Source: Phallusia mammillata
Lineage: Eukaryota; Chordata; Ascidiacea; Phlebobranchia; Ascidiidae
Length of the DNA: 64,000 nt
NCBI GenBank assembly: GCA_003260075.1
Contig: QLIY01000131.1
Coordinates: 1-64,000 of the forward strand
Direction: 5' to 3'
This document shows, piece by piece, positions 13,790-27,780 of the stretch (the first letter of the stretch is position 1; each line of letters begins with the position of its first letter). A program made the position numbers and the translations under genes. The notes beneath the pieces are model-generated. The model was not told where the DNA came from. It did no database searches and was given only the letters and a program-made list of their open reading frames with translations.

Positions 13790-16700
13790 ATGACAGGAGA
13801 AGGCTTTGGTTCTGTGACCATGTGGGGTTTCAGTCCAGCACTGGATTTCCAAGCTGGTAAGTTTGACAGATTTAAGGAAATAGCATTTTTTATTGTGCCT
13901 ATTTATATCACAATAGACCAGGCCTTAGTAAACCCTGTTGTCAATTAAAGCAATTGTCTTTAATTTAAAGAACTTTACCTTATTATGGAGATAGTTTACA
14001 AATTTCAAGTTTTTGACTTATCTCTTGTTTTAGTGCAACTGTATCGCTAAGTTTTGTTTTACCAAGCAAAACAAACCCAACACAATTAGAGTTACAAAAC
14101 CTGTACAAACTTTATGGTTTAAAATATAGCAACAGCGAGAACACTGGTGGGTAAAGTTTTGCCACAGTAGCAACTGAAAAAGTGAAACTAGTTTTTCAAA
14201 AGCACCAAGTTTGTTTCAACCTACATTGTAGACAGTAATTTGAAGGGTTTGATGTGTAAAAATAGTCTTTACACAAAAAAGTGTAAAAGATACATGTTGA
14301 AATACTATGTCTAGTTGTGCAGTATTTTGGTAACTAACACTTCCAATGCAGTCTCAGAATAGGTTGTTTTCAAACGATCTGACGCATTGCTCTGCACTCA
14401 ATCACTGTCAAGCAGATCTCACCAACTACATTTCTGCACTACCCACATTTTGTCTGGTTTTCCTGTAATGAGTGCTTACCACTACCTACAGCTGCTCATA
14501 GAATGCATGTGCATATCAGCTGTTAGTTTGCAATAACCTTTCCCTATTTATAGCAAATGCTGGAGTCCAAAAAGCATAGTAAAATGTTAACTTTAGTTTA
14601 TTTCTGTTGGTATCAACATTTTTAAAGAAAGCAAAGAAACAAATTAGACCTTTTATATTTAATAAAAAATAAACAAAACAGGCCACTTTAAATGGTTACA
14701 ATATGGAAGCTCTGTAAAATATCTTAAAAAAACTCATGTGGGAAGTTTTATTTTACACAGCATTATTTTTTTCTACTTCCCAGACTTGTGGCAGATCAGT
14801 TGGTCCATTGAGACATAGTCCAAATGCAACTAACACAGTACAGATAGGGCACAGTATTACACAGTATTTAAAACCCATTAGGTCCCCTGATTTATTGTAT
14901 TGTTTACAAAAATGCAACAAAAATAAATAACAAGCAAGGCATTACATGTAACTTCCTGTTGTGCTTAGAGAAGTTCGATTTGTTGTTTTGGTTAACAAGC
15001 AATGTGAGTCTGTTGTGTGACATCCATTGATAAAACCTCATATGGTGTCAAATTTCTCTTTTTGGACCACTTTAGAAATGAGTCATCTGATTTTGTGGAT
15101 GAAAAGTTCGGAATGTTCATTGAACCACCTGTTAAGTGGCGTGGTTGCTATTATATGCTCCATGGACCTCATTATCACCCAAAAAATTTAAAATGGTTCC
15201 TGAAATGATGTTTTACACCACTTTGTATATTCAGCACACATGTGCCAACTAAATTTTTGGGTTGTTTTTTGTTTAAACGTCCTGCAATGGTGGTACAATG
15301 GTTGATGTGGATATTGAAAGCAACACAACACAAATTGTTGGCTTAAATCTTCACTCAGTTTGTATTTTGCATGGCAAATAAGTTGGGTTGAAATTAAAAT
15401 CGCTTACTACAAGTAGAAAAATATTTATTCGATATATTGAAGTTGGGCACTGGGGGACCAAATTATGAACATAACACATACCAGAGATATGCAATGTTTT
15501 GTATTTTTTATTGCACCATAATTCATACTTGAACATGTAACGCTGCCAACAATCAACAACACCTATTACTGATTAAATTATTTCTCCTTTAGTTTGCTGA
15601 TAGTACTCCTGGATGAATATGTATGAATGAATGTTTTTGATTTCAGGCCTTCCTTCTCGCAAAGGACTGAAACGTGCAGAGGAGTCATTAGGAAATGGTG
15701 AGCCGGTTGAAGTCCTCAATATCCTCTTGCTTGGAGCTGGAGATTGCAGACATATCCTAAAGACTATGGCACACAGAAAACGACATCAAGCAAGAAAAAT
15801 CCATGTAAGTTGCAATGAGATAAAAATACCAGACAGCGAATGTTTTGGTTTTGCTGATTTCAGTCACAATGACTTATTGCAAATCTTTGAAACTTGACAA
15901 GATGTTTTTCTTTCTAGATTTAGTGGTATGCTCACTGTTTTTTTACAAATCACTAGTCCTATAATACCTTTTTGGCTCTGCATTATCTTAAAGTAAGAAT
16001 GGTTATCCTTTCAGAATAACTTTAAGCTGCCTATGTGAAGAGACATTTTTACCTAATTTTTATGATGTTTTAATACAGGGGTGGGCAACCTGCAGCCCTT
16101 CTTTAAAGGTTGTGCAGCCCGCAGAGACGCTTGGATTTTAAAAGTACTGGCAAACGAGTCCAAATATTACATATTTTTGGGCTGCTTAATGCGTCCCCCC
16201 CCCCCAAAATGTGGCTAGAATCAAATACGAATTATACTTGTAGTTAGGCATACTTGGTAGAGCAACAAAGCAAAATCACTTTGTGTTATGCACAGGTGCG
16301 GCCCACGATCCAACTTTGACATTTGTAATTGGCCCCACAGAAACAAAGGTTGCCCACCCCTGTTTTAATATAATTTTGAACACAATGGTGATTTTTAAAA
16401 AAAGATATGCAAAGATTGCCATCCTAAACAGATCATAACGTCCATAACTTTAATAGATTACACAACTTTTGGCAATTACTGAACCTTTTTGCCTAGTCAA
16501 TGGCATTTTAAGGTCAAAATTTGCCAAACAAAATGTGAAATACATGTTTGGTGGTTGTGTGCTGTTAGGCATTGGTTTGTTGCCAACAGTCCACTACTGT
16601 TTGTTGCACAGTAAATTTTAACATGTTAATATGTGTACCATGACCCTACTGACATCCCAATGAACTGACAATCAAATTTAACCAACATTTTAGATTCACA

Positions 16701-19700
16701 AACACTATCAACTTTTGATATATTCAGACTAAAATGTTGTTGTTGTTTTTTAAATGCATTTACCCACATTGACACATTTTTTTTAATTGGGTGGCAGAAA
16801 TATTTTTGTCAAGTTTATGTAATGCAATAGGCCTGTTATGAGGCAAATATGTAACTGCGCAAAAAACTGGTGTGTGTGTGTAATATTTTGTATCTCTGTT
16901 TTCGAGGAATTTTATATTTTTTGTTTGCCTAGTGGGTGTGTCTAATATTCACAAAACAAATAAAGTATTGAGAGTTAAAAATCATCTTAAATTATGATTT
17001 TGTATCAAAGCAGTTAGAAAAAACTTTCCTGTATGTTTTTTATTTAAATAGTTTTTTGTTTATGATTTGGGATGACCGCACTTTTATCCAATTGTGTGAT
17101 TACTTGTCCACAATAATATTAAAACATAATAACTTCACATTGAATAGTTGGAAGGTCAGATAATGTCAAAAGTCTTTTAGATTTTGCTTATTTATTGCGG
17201 CTAAATTCTTTCTGATAGTCCAAACTTTACACAGACAAAATATAAAACATTTTTCCAATTTTTTTAACATAAGTTTTGAATATAAAACATTTTTTGATTG
17301 ACATTGTGTAACTGATGTTCATATCACTGATGATGGCATTTGTCGAAAAGTTTAAACAATAAAGCATGTCGCTCGTATGTCAATTTGGGCAGTTATTTTC
17401 CTCATTAAACTTATGTATAAGTTTGTTTTTTTAATAAAATGTACACAAATTACATTTTTTATTGACTTTTTACAAGTTTTAACCTGTTGCATAAATATCG
17501 GATTACATGACATAGCATGTTTTGCTTTAAACATTTAACATGCTCTACCCTCTAACACTTCTAACTGTGAAACAACTTGTTTTCCACAGATCTATGTTGC
17601 TGAAAACAACCTGGAATTGCTGGGAAAACACCTTCTACTGTTGACTCTTGCACTCGAACCCCCGCATCGAATGGGTTTACAAGGTAAATGGACTTTTTGT
17701 TGCCTTGCTGTAAACTTCGGTAGGCAGTGTGAAATGTCAACACTCATTGTTGGTTTTATAAGCTGGAATTGTTGATCCTCTTTTTATTGCTATTTTTATG
17801 AAGATCACACCCCTTGGGAAGAAACATTGTATGTCACATTTTTGCAATGAATTTTAATATCATGTCATTGGAGAATTTTTTAGCAAATAAAATGATTTTT
17901 TCATTGTTTTGCTTGTCTGGTCATTAAAAGATTGGAAATAAAATCCCTTGGAAAACTAAACTGCCAAAATTGTTTTTTTCCTGTTAAAATTCTTCAAGCA
18001 GACACTTAAAAAATATCAAAAATACAATAAAAATTGTGTTCAGTTACGGAAATATAACATTTTGTTTACCTTTTAAATTGGTTTTTACTTGTACAGAAAA
18101 GGCCGAGTTATTTGCTGAATTGTATGGCAACACATTAATCCGACAACAGACAGTGCAGTACTTGCAAGAAAAAGCCAACCTCTTTGTTGAGATGATCACA
18201 GACCTTGATTATTCAGATGAACGAATGCCAACAATTGACATGTCCCAACTGAAGGCAAGTCAGACATTAATTTATGTGTTTTTAAAATGGTCCGGCAAAT
18301 TTAGTTTTTTAAATAGAGTATATATGTTCTGGGTACATACTGAATTATCACTTTGTTATGGTGTGTAACTTTGTTATGATTATATAAGTCTTTACCAATG
18401 CCACATGATTGCAGCTGTAATTCAAATTCACAGCCCCCCCCCCTCCGGCAAATTTAGTTTTTTAAATAGAGTATATATGTTCTGGGTACATGCTGAATTA
18501 TCACTTTGTTATGGTGTGTAACTTTGTTATGGTTATATAAGTCTTTACCAATACCACATGATTGCAGCTGTAATTCAAATTCACACTCTTATGAATGTGT
18601 TTTTAAACTTTGCTTTGGTTTATTCACAAATAAGCACATCACTAAATGCAGATCGATATATATATATATTTGTTCTCGGACTGCCGCCTGATTGTCGAAA
18701 AATACAATAAAAAAAAATCGATATATATTGTGGTTAAAATTACTGATGATTTGGCATGAGTATCTGCTGCAGTATGAGGTTCACAAAATGTATGGTTTTA
18801 ATCATATTTACAGACCAGTATTACAAGAATATGTTTTATACAGTACAAAGAACGTGACTACCTCGAAGGAATCTTTAAATTCTGGCGCGATCCCGACCCG
18901 AAATACTTCAACATAAGCTCTATGTGGGACAACAGGTTACGTCAGTACCTTGCTGCTCGATATGACTCAAGAAACGGAGCTTTTGACTGGGACCTATCCA
19001 TGAAACTCCATGAGTTAGGAGTAAGTCTAAATCTGTCCGTTTTGCATAAGGCTATACCTAATGTATATTACTATAGTACTAATGGATACAAGATATACTC
19101 ATTGTATATTTAATTTTGTTTTGCTTGCCTATATATCCCTTTTTTGCTTCTTTATCTAGTATAATCATTGTGCTACATACTTTGAGAGTGCTATTTACCC
19201 TAACAAACAACCCATCTTATATGTTTTGTGCCCCCCCCCCGTTTTGCTTGCCTATATATCCCTTTTTTGCTTCTTTATCTAGTATAATAATTGTGTTACA
19301 TACTTTAAGAGTGTTATTTACCCTGACAAACAACCCATCTATGTTTTGTATGTTTAAATTTTTCAGGCCAAAGTAGTGTGCAAAAAAGAATATACAAGAT
19401 GGAGGGAGAACGGCCTGGCATTCGAAACTAGAGAGGGTATTTATGATCGACCCAACAAATCCATGGCCAGTGGAATTGTGATTAAAAGAGTAAGAAAGAT
19501 TTATCACATTGTTATAGATTTGCTTACCAACTACAGTGAACTACTGGCAGATTATTCCATGCTTTCGTATATTTTATTTACTATACTTATGGCCAGTCTA
19601 CATTTTGGTTTTTGTGAATAAATTTGGCCAGAAATTTTATTTTAGCTGTATTGTTTTTACTGTATGAACTATACTGTACTATAACTGTTACGTTGTTACA

Positions 19701-22700
19701 TTATGTTTTGGGCTTTTGTGGTTAGGGCTTTACTATAAAAACTCTTCTAATCAGTTCTTGGCTGTTTTAGCCAATTTGATCCACAAATTGTGTACACCAC
19801 TATTCTCTACCCCCCCCCCCTTCTAATCAGTTCTTGGCTGTTTTAGCCAATTTGATCCACAAATTGTGCACACCACTATTCTCTACTCCATAACATTCTA
19901 ATGTAGCTATTTTCAGCTTGACTTTGGTATGCTACTATATTTTTGTTCACCAAGCAATTTTAACTCAATTTCATCTTGTTTTCTTGACTGATATAAAGAA
20001 TTCAACACTTTCTGTTTTGCAGCGAGATGGAGAGCGTGTTCCTTGTCGTGGATATTGGGGTGATATGGTCACCGGCCCTTACATTGCATTCGGTGTAGAC
20101 GCTGAAGAAAAATCTCTTCTTAAAACTGCAAATGGAAAACCTGTTAAGGTTGGTACAAAGCTTATAAAAAATACATACAGACATATGCAGGGTTAGCTCT
20201 TGCCATAATTTTGTTCTGTGGTGCTGTGTTTGATTTGATTAAATCTCAATAAAAAATCTGATTTGCATAATTATCATGATGATTAGAAATTAGAAATTTG
20301 AACTTCGGTTAGTTAAACTAAATTTATGTCTGTAAAATCGAAATAACCAAAAAGTATTATTGCCCAAAAATGTGTTAATTGGAGCCATCCAAAAACATGC
20401 ACAGTTTACTGGTTTCTACAAACTAACAAATAACTTTTATTACATGCTTTGTAGGCTAAAACACCTAAAGCAGTTTCTAAAAATTAACATTCATGTGCAA
20501 AACTGCTTTTGGTTACAAAGAGAAATTTGACAAACATTGTAGCATTGTCATACACACTCCCATTTCATCACTAAGCCCTAAAACATGACATGAGAAATAA
20601 ATAAATATTTCATGGCACACTCTCAAATCTCTGGACATACAGAATCTCTACCCTATATATGTATACATTGCATTGTATTTTTCATTCACATTTTTGTGAT
20701 TGGTATAATAATAATGAAAAAGTGTATAATTCAAACAGGTGTGTTGCTTATGAAGTTTTCCATGTGCCTAGTTGTTTTGTTTTCCTAAAAACAACAACCA
20801 AAAGAGAAATAATAAAAGCTGTTTTTCATTTTTACATGTCCTTACATTTTGTACAAACTTAAATGCAAACTTATGAACAAATATGGATATTCTATAACAG
20901 TACTAGTCAAGTATTCTAAAGGTATTGCAGAATTCTAATATGTTTTGCTTACTTTATCTTGTCAATAGTATTAGCTCACTTGTTTACGATCCTCCCCGCT
21001 ACTATACCATACTTCCTGTTCATTTATGCACTTTATCATTTGAGTTCATCAAGAGGGTCAAGCTAAGGAAATTGTTTGTCCTAGGTTAAAATTGTCTACT
21101 AGAGCATGAGTGATTGGATTTTTACACAATGAAAAAACAAAACTTGGTTTCAGTAATGCTCATCATTTTTAAAGAGTGAAAATGTGCATCAAAACTATAC
21201 AAAGCTCCCATTTTTTGCCATTTAAAGAGGACTAATGAGGTTTTTAGGAAGCCATGTTCTAATTTCACTGTTTTGTTTTGTGAATTCATCCATTTTTTAA
21301 AAAGTTTTTGAAAAATTGTGACATCAATTTTTGACATTGTGATACAAAAGTGTCCCCAAATAATCTAACCATGAGTTAAAATATAGTTGTTGTTTTTTTT
21401 GGTAAAGTGTTTATGCATTTAAGATAACTTACTAGAAATCTAAATTTTAAAAATTACACTCACTTTGTACATATTAATCATATCAAAAGTTTTGCTAAGT
21501 ACAGCAAGTGAACTGTAAACTTGTAAAGTTAGTTGTACTATTAGAAATTGGTGCATTTATAGCTATTCCTTTCCAAAAATGCAATCACATTTTGTGGTTT
21601 TCTTGCAGAGCTCTGAAGACATAACTCTACACAATCTGACATCGATGTTTTACGAGCTGCAAACTGGAAAAACTTATCGTTTGGAGTCAGAGAAACAAGC
21701 CATGGACACTGAAAGCAAAATTGTTGAATTGGATGAGTGCAAGGAAGAAGCAGATGAGCACAGGGAGATGGAAACAGACGGAGATTTGCAAAATCATAAA
21801 CATGGAAATCGTGAATTTTATGGTAAATTATGTCTGATTGTTGTGAAAATGTGAATTTACCATCAGATAAATTGTGCTTTGAACACAATCCAATATTACT
21901 TAGCTGGAAATGAAACATATTTACCCCCCCCCCCAGGGAGATGGAAACAGACGGAGATTTGCAAAATCATAAACATGGAAACCGTGAATTTTATGGTAAA
22001 TTATGTCTGATTGTCGTGAAAATGTGAATTTACCATGAGAGAAATTGTGCTTGGAACACAATCCAATATTACTTAGCTAGAAAGTAAACATATTTTATTT
22101 CTTTACTGCAAATATACAAACTGTTACACTTTTGTGATGAGCAATCTACAACTGAACACAGACATAATCTGTATGAAAAGCGCTATCACATGGTGATCCC
22201 CCCCCCCCTATGTGGTACTCGATATCGGTACTCGCTTTAAATCCTGGTATCGTCCCATTACTACTGGTAAACAATGGAGTAGAAAATTAACAAATTTTTC
22301 TGGATAGTGGTGTAGTTCTTAAAAATAAGTTGCACACCCTTCTTTACACTAGGATTAATAGCAATCATTTGAGCAAGCAACTTTACAACGAAGATATTAT
22401 TTTGTTGACATGTTTTTGCTTTAAAAATTGAAAAAAAAATCCTTTTTACATTTATATATGATGGTGTAATGCAAATTGCTGGCAAAGCATTTTTTCTTGT
22501 TGTGTGTTATTCAATGTGTTGAATAATTTTTTCTTGATTGGGAAGGTTGATGTAGGTTGGTCATTAAATCTATTTAGTGATGGGATGGGTACCTGGTACT
22601 CTGTACTCAGTATTAAACGATTTCAGTGGTATCCCCCCCCCCCGTAGGTTGGTCATTAAATCTATTTAGTGATGGGATGGGTACCTGGTACACTGTACTC

Positions 22701-24150
22701 GGTATTAAACAATTTCAGTGGTATCAATACTCTTGGTTTTTGATACCAATGTTTGATCTCGAAGGCCGCTTTACACTAGAACTTCCACCAGGTTACCTAT
22801 ATTTTTTCGCTATCATCACAAATTTGCTAGTAATGTACAACACTATATATATTTAAGTACTCTGTAACCGGTATTGAAAGTATATACACATGGTACTCAT
22901 ACTCAGTATCGCTTCAAAACCTGGTATCGTCCCATCACTGAATCTAACTTTTGTATATTTTCTTGCAGCTCCAATCTGCTGTGAAGAAGTTTGTGTCCAT
23001 TTTCTACCTCTTAACTCAGTGCCTGAATTACCTAAAAAGTCAAAGTTTAAGAAGTTATTCGATCATGCTTTCATTTCAGCCAGGTAAGTTCCAACTGAAA
23101 TGACAGGGTAACAATTTTGTTTGTTTCCTAAAAGGTGTTCATTTCCTGATGTTCTTATCACTGTAATATATGCAATCTCTGTTGCCCCCCCCCCAGCCAG
23201 GTAAGTTCCAACTGAAATGACAGGGTAACAATTTTGTTTGTTACCTAAAAGGTGTTCATTTCATGATGTTCTTATCACTGTAATATATGCAATCTTTATT
23301 ATGGTTATCGAAAGTAATCAGAATAATTGAAAATTAAACTTATAAAAATAAAATTCTGTGGAATAAAAATCAAAGATGTTTTGGCACAAAATAGTTTAAC
23401 CGTTTGTTTTGTCTTATATGACATGCTATATAAGTTGATTATACAACACTTTCAACAAGCTTTTTTACCGTTTTTAGCATGGTTCAAAATCTAACACCGT
23501 CACTGGAAGGGATTTTTGCTGACCACTCCACCATAGACATAGAGCTTGTGAAGTAAGTCTAATATCTGTATGTTGTAAAATATGTTGTAAAAACAAATTA
23601 AAGCCGTTGATGTGAAGCCCCAACCTTTTCAATAAGGGAACTGACATTACCTGTGATTTGGCACGTTTTCAATACATTTCATGTTCAGTTAACCTACTGG
23701 TCGACTATGCTTCTGTTGTGGGGACTAGCAATACATTTTTACTCTATACTTAGTTGCAATAAAACCCATTCCTGTGTGGTGTAGCTGCAACGTTTTACTC
23801 ACAATCCACTATTTTTGCGCTCCATAACGTATCCACATACATTGTTCAGCTATTTCCGACTTGGTGATTGTTTTGTGCAATTGCGTCGCTATGTGTTCTT
23901 TTATCATGCGAAATTTACACATTTTAAAACTTACGTCTGTGTTTTCTGACATGTGAATTCAACCAACCATTGAAAAACGTGTATTTTCAGATACATCCTA
24001 GATCTGAACAAATCGCAAATCGACGGTTTTGCGTCACGAGTTACGTCAATGGCTGGTGACGTCGGTTTCGGGCCGGCCGACACAAGTGAGGAATCGGCCG
24101 ACAGCGTAAACGGCTGCTTTGCCCGGTTCGTCAAGCGATCCACGCAATGA
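13790..24150 (+). CDS. DNAAF3: DNAAF3, dynein axonemal assembly factor 3
   Basis: Cytoplasmic factor (PF22 family) needed to preassemble outer and inner dynein arms before they enter cilia. Eleven exons: 13790-13856, 15647-15804, 17590-17683, 18097-18254, 18844-19020, 19367-19489, 20023-20148, 21609-21822, 22969-23083, 23478-23552, 23991-24150. They join in phase to 488 codons (human about 540). Diagnostic stretches are MWGFSPALDFQA, ILLLGAGDCRHILK, YVAENNLELLGKHLLLL, ARYDSRNGAFDWDL, GYWGDMVTGPYIAFGVDAEE and VHFLPLNS. Exon 8 adds an acidic Glu-rich linker of lineage-specific look. Intron 4 starts with GC (AAG/GCAAGT) and is needed to keep frame into YKERDYLEG. Several introns, and the 3' end of exon 8, are falsely doubled around 10-nt C-runs. 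Confidence 0.96.
16076..16362. mobile_element. Complete non-autonomous hAT element in DNAAF3 intron 2
   Basis: Starts CAGGGGTGGGCAACCTGC and ends GGTTGCCCACCCCTG. A perfect 8-bp target duplication TTTTAATA flanks it (16068-16075, 16363-16370). An 11-nt C-run (16195-16205) interrupts it and probably replaces unsequenced bases. The interior matches the element near 49555-50040, so the two belong to one family. Confidence 0.92.
18255..18843 (+). other. GC-AG intron 4 of DNAAF3
   Basis: The 5' splice site reads AAG/GCAAGT and the 3' site TTTTATACAG. Every position other than the C fits a strong donor, and no GT nearby keeps the conserved K-Y/F-K/R-E-R-D junction. The intron also contains a gap-flanking duplication (18291-18433 and 18444-18585). 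Confidence 0.85.
18291..18585. repeat. Duplicated intron segment around 10-nt C-run (18434-18443)
   Basis: About 143 bp on each side are near identical, with a few substitutions. Likely two alleles at an assembly join inside DNAAF3 intron 4. Confidence 0.8.
19118..19351. repeat. Duplicated intron segment around 10-nt C-run (19231-19240)
   Basis: The left copy starting GTTTTGCTTGCC at 19118 recurs from 19241 with scattered substitutions and a small indel. It lies in DNAAF3 intron 5. Confidence 0.8.
19745..19885. repeat. 65-bp duplication around C-run (19810-19820)
   Basis: TTCTAATCAGTTCTTGGC begins each copy (19745 and 19821). Assembly join in DNAAF3 intron 6. Confidence 0.8.
21762..22096. 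repeat. Duplication of DNAAF3 exon 8 end around C-run (21924-21934)
   Basis: The last 61 nt of exon 8 plus intron sequence (21762-21923) recur at 21935-22096. The second copy is not an extra exon: it has no acceptor, starts at the C-run and differs by a few substitutions, including a silent AAT/AAC change. Confidence 0.85.
22198..22208. other. C-run of 11 nt, probable gap
   Basis: Same length class as the duplicated joins but without an obvious matching pair on its flanks. DNAAF3 intron 8. A GGTACTC-rich repeat resembling 22885-22940 follows it. Confidence 0.55.
22552..22724. repeat. 81-bp duplication around C-run (22633-22643)
   Basis: GTAGGTTGGTCATTAAATC starts both copies (22552 and 22644). 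Assembly join in DNAAF3 intron 8. Confidence 0.8.
23078..23301. repeat. Duplication across DNAAF3 exon 9 donor, C-run 23185-23194
   Basis: The last six coding bases of exon 9 and 100 bp of intron (23078-23184) recur at 23195-23301. The second donor site is an artefact copy. Confidence 0.8.
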
Positions 24151-25924
24151 CGTAACCAAAAAGGACGATGACGTCACAGCTGTGATGTTTCACTGTGAAA
24201 TAATATTTCGGGGTAGCTTGGGATTTTTTGTTGGGTCAACGACCGAAATTGAGCACTTGTTCGTGTGGTAAGGGCGAATATTATTTTTGTAAAACGCTTC
24301 AAAAACAGTTTTTTGCTTAAATAGATTATCTATATCTGTTTTCTTTGGGTAGTTGCGAGTGAGTGTGTGTGTGTTGTGTACATGCCAAATTGTTTTTTTG
24401 CCTTTGGAAACAGTCCACTTGGTACCGCGGGGCCATTTAACACTACAGGTACGGTTGGGTCTTGAAACTGCTCGGTACAGAAGGATCGAATGGTTTTGAG
24501 GAAAACTCGGCACGACGGGTGCGCATGGTGTGGAAGATTCGCATGGTATTGCGGGAAGTGATTAAAACTGCATATCCGTAGAACGTACCAAGCGTACCCT
24601 CGGTACCGAGCAGTTCAAATCTATTTCAATAGACTTTTTTGCCTTGGGACGAAAATGGCTTTACGTTGGATTTTTTTCAAAAAGCGTCACAATTTTGCCA
24701 AGACAATAAAATTGCCAAAAAAACTTATTGGTAAAATTTCTAAAACTTGTAAGGTGCTCTAAAAGTTAGCCCGCAAAATACCAATTGCCTGACAAACCCG
24801 TATATACCGAAACAACACTTTGGCGTTTGTTTTTTCGTCGCCATGTTGCTGGTTTTATTGTTACTTTACTTGATTAACCACACATTTAACTGTATATCGT
24901 ACTTTTCGTCTCACCGACCCAGTATTTGCGTACAATCCCTGTGAAGATCGCAAAAACTTTTTACTACTAAATACTGTCCTTGCTGGCGTATTTTTAGTTT
25001 CAGTTTGCTGTATTTTGTCACAATACCCAATTCGATCTCATTTCCGATGTTTTTTAGCATTTAAGCGGTTCATTTTTGTTACCGTACCTTACACCAGGTA
25101 TGGATTTTGTAGAAGTTTTTTTGTCACGGTACCTCACAAATCATTCTAATATCTTTGTTTATAAAGTGGGAAAAGTTGTGTAGATATGATTTTGAAAATC
25201 CACAAATTTTTACTCTAACCTTTTTTAATCTCTACTTTGTCAAACCGGATTAAGGTGCAGATCTTTTTGTGCCAATATCTACAGTTTTTAAAGGGTTGCA
25301 ATCCGTAAAGAATCAGGTTGCATGATGATTAGGTGCTGAAACTTTTGCCATTTTTCCCTTAACGCCATTTTCCACATCCTTGATTGAGCTTTTTACTTTG
25401 AAAAGGATAAAAGTCCCTGGGGGTATCCCCGAACATAATATAATTTGATTTTTGTTGTACTTATATTCGCTATTTTTAAAAGGTCTACATTTTATGAAGA
25501 GAAATTACTTTAGAAATAGTATCTTTCGACCAGATGTACTTTTAGACCGTTGTAAGCAATTGTCAGTTTGATGCCATATGGCAATGAACGGTAACTTTGT
25601 GTTACATGCAGTTCGATTGCCTAACTGGTGAACCAATATACTTTTTGGATTTATACCCTAACAGTGGCACTCACATTCTTTGTTATTCGGCAAATATAAT
25701 GCTGTTTAAACGTGATTGTTTAAAAACCTTTATTACCGCTATTAAGAAATGTTTTCATACAATTCAACACTCTTGCGTGGTTTTCTCCCAAAACATGTAG
25801 AAACTATTACAAATATCTTGTTGGATCCGTGCCAACAATTATGCACAGATTTTTTGCTGATAAGGCCAAATATTTGGACGATTTTCAAAGTTGCTCGTTG
25901 CGTTTATTTTCAAGGCATATTTGT

Positions 25925-26180
25925 TACAGTAGTGTTACGGAGCGAATTTTTGTCTGTTTTTTGTAATCTGTCGCTATGACCTTTCGGTTAGTAACGCAAT
26001 GTCCAACATAATTTTTTAACCTATTTCTGGAATATATCATTTCAAATCCCCCCCCCCTACAGTAGTGTTACGGAGCGAATTTTTGTCTGTTTTTTGTAAT
26101 CTGTCTCTATGACCTTTCGGTTAGTAACGCAATGTCCAACATAATTTTTTGACCTATTTCTGGAATATATCATTTCAAAC
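25925..26180. repeat. 123-bp duplication around 10-nt C-run (26048-26057)
   Basis: TACAGTAGTGTTACGGAGCG begins both copies (25925 and 26058), which differ at only a few positions. Confidence 0.8.
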
Positions 26181-27544
26181 TTGTAACCAGTCAAAATTTT
26201 AACATTTTTTAATTAGATTTTCGACCGAAAACGTAATTTAATAATACCGTTAAGACATGGCCAGTTTTAATCACCGAAAAACGATTTTGAATGTTTCTTT
26301 CCATTTGAAATTTATATGTTGAAAACATGATTTTGAACAAGCCATAGAATCATCAAACGCAAATGAACGTTATAGCTAAAAAATAATCTTTTTGTTAAAA
26401 AACATCGTCTTAACTCCAACCAAAATTTTCAAACTTGTTCATTTTGCAAGAGTGGTCAGAGCTTTCCAATTTTCTTGCGATCAAATCTGCTTAAAAACGT
26501 CGTTGACTATTGATTATTTCGTTGCGAAATGAGAACAACATTTTATCGCACTTTATCCAACGTAGCTCGTAATTTTAAGTCGCGATGCCAGTTTCTTTGT
26601 CGTATATTTTACTTTCCGGTACTCCGTTTTTTGCGGTGTGGTACGAAACCACCACAAAATCCCGTCATGCAAAAGTTGTTTTCAAAACTTTAACCATTTT
26701 CAGAAACATAAAACTCCATAAATTGTCCCAGGTGTATTTAAAACAAAGAGTTTTCAAGCTTCTTATATGGTGATGGCATTGTAACCGAACATTTGTGTTT
26801 ACTTTGTGTCCATAAACACCTGACATTACTGACCTAAACTTATTTGATTCAAATTCCCGAAAGCGAGTTTTCAAGCGAGCCTTGCGCAGTGACCTCTGAC
26901 GCCTGAACTCAATAGCAGAAAAATATCTGCTTAAAATCACGCAGCACCCAAAGAAACACGCTTATGGCGCAAATTTGTGCATTTTTCTCGCATACCACGC
27001 AGTTGCTTATGATCGTATTGACTGTTTTTCTTTCGCTTTGCGGCTGTTGCATTATTTTCTCTTCTCCAACTGCACGCTGTAATACCTGAAGCATTGTTTT
27101 GTAAATCCTGTTGAATTACAACCAGTTATTGCGTTTCGTTTTAAAACGATTTTGATTGGCTTTGCATAGAAAGCTTATCCTGTAAGTTGCTGTGTTCCAG
27201 GTGTGAAATAATTTCCTGGGTATAATAAACTCTCGTTTTAAGCTAGACAGACGTCGATGATAAAATTTAAAATTGAACAATTGATCCTAAACATACAACC
27301 TTTATGATATTGTCCAGCATAAAACATGAGCATCAAGTACCTGAAGACTTATGCGAGTTAAACTGACGAATATAGTGAAACGCGTTAAGCCTCAACTCGC
27401 AGCTACTGGTGTAGTTATATAACAGATAATAACACAAAATAAATACTCCAACTTTTACAGTAATAGAGCACTTGTAACTTGCATTTTTTATCTATTTTTA
27501 CGTACTGCTGACAGTATTATGTCCCCCATTCCAGAGATGTAGGC

Positions 27545-27780
27545 TACAGAGTCTGATTTTTTCCGACTCCACTCCGGCTCCTGATAAATAGCGCAAAATC
27601 AGACTCCGACTCCTGATAATACTCCGGTGTAACAGACAATTGTTGTTTCAATGAAGCAATATTAAACGCAAAATGAACTCCGGCTCCAGCTCCCGCAGGC
27701 CTGAAAAAACATAAACTCCGGCAAATTTTGGCAAAATCCGGCTCGTGTACACCTCTGCCCCATTCCCAATTTTCCGGCAT
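27545..27780. repeat. ACTCCGGCTCC-rich dispersed repeat
   Basis: Repeated GACTCC / CTCCGGCTCC words over about 230 bp, like the word-rich non-autonomous repeats seen elsewhere in the window. Ends and class are unresolved. Confidence 0.4.

Noticed and set aside
21935-22096. Extra DNAAF3 exon
   Set aside because: It copies the end of exon 8, lacks an acceptor and begins at a C-run.
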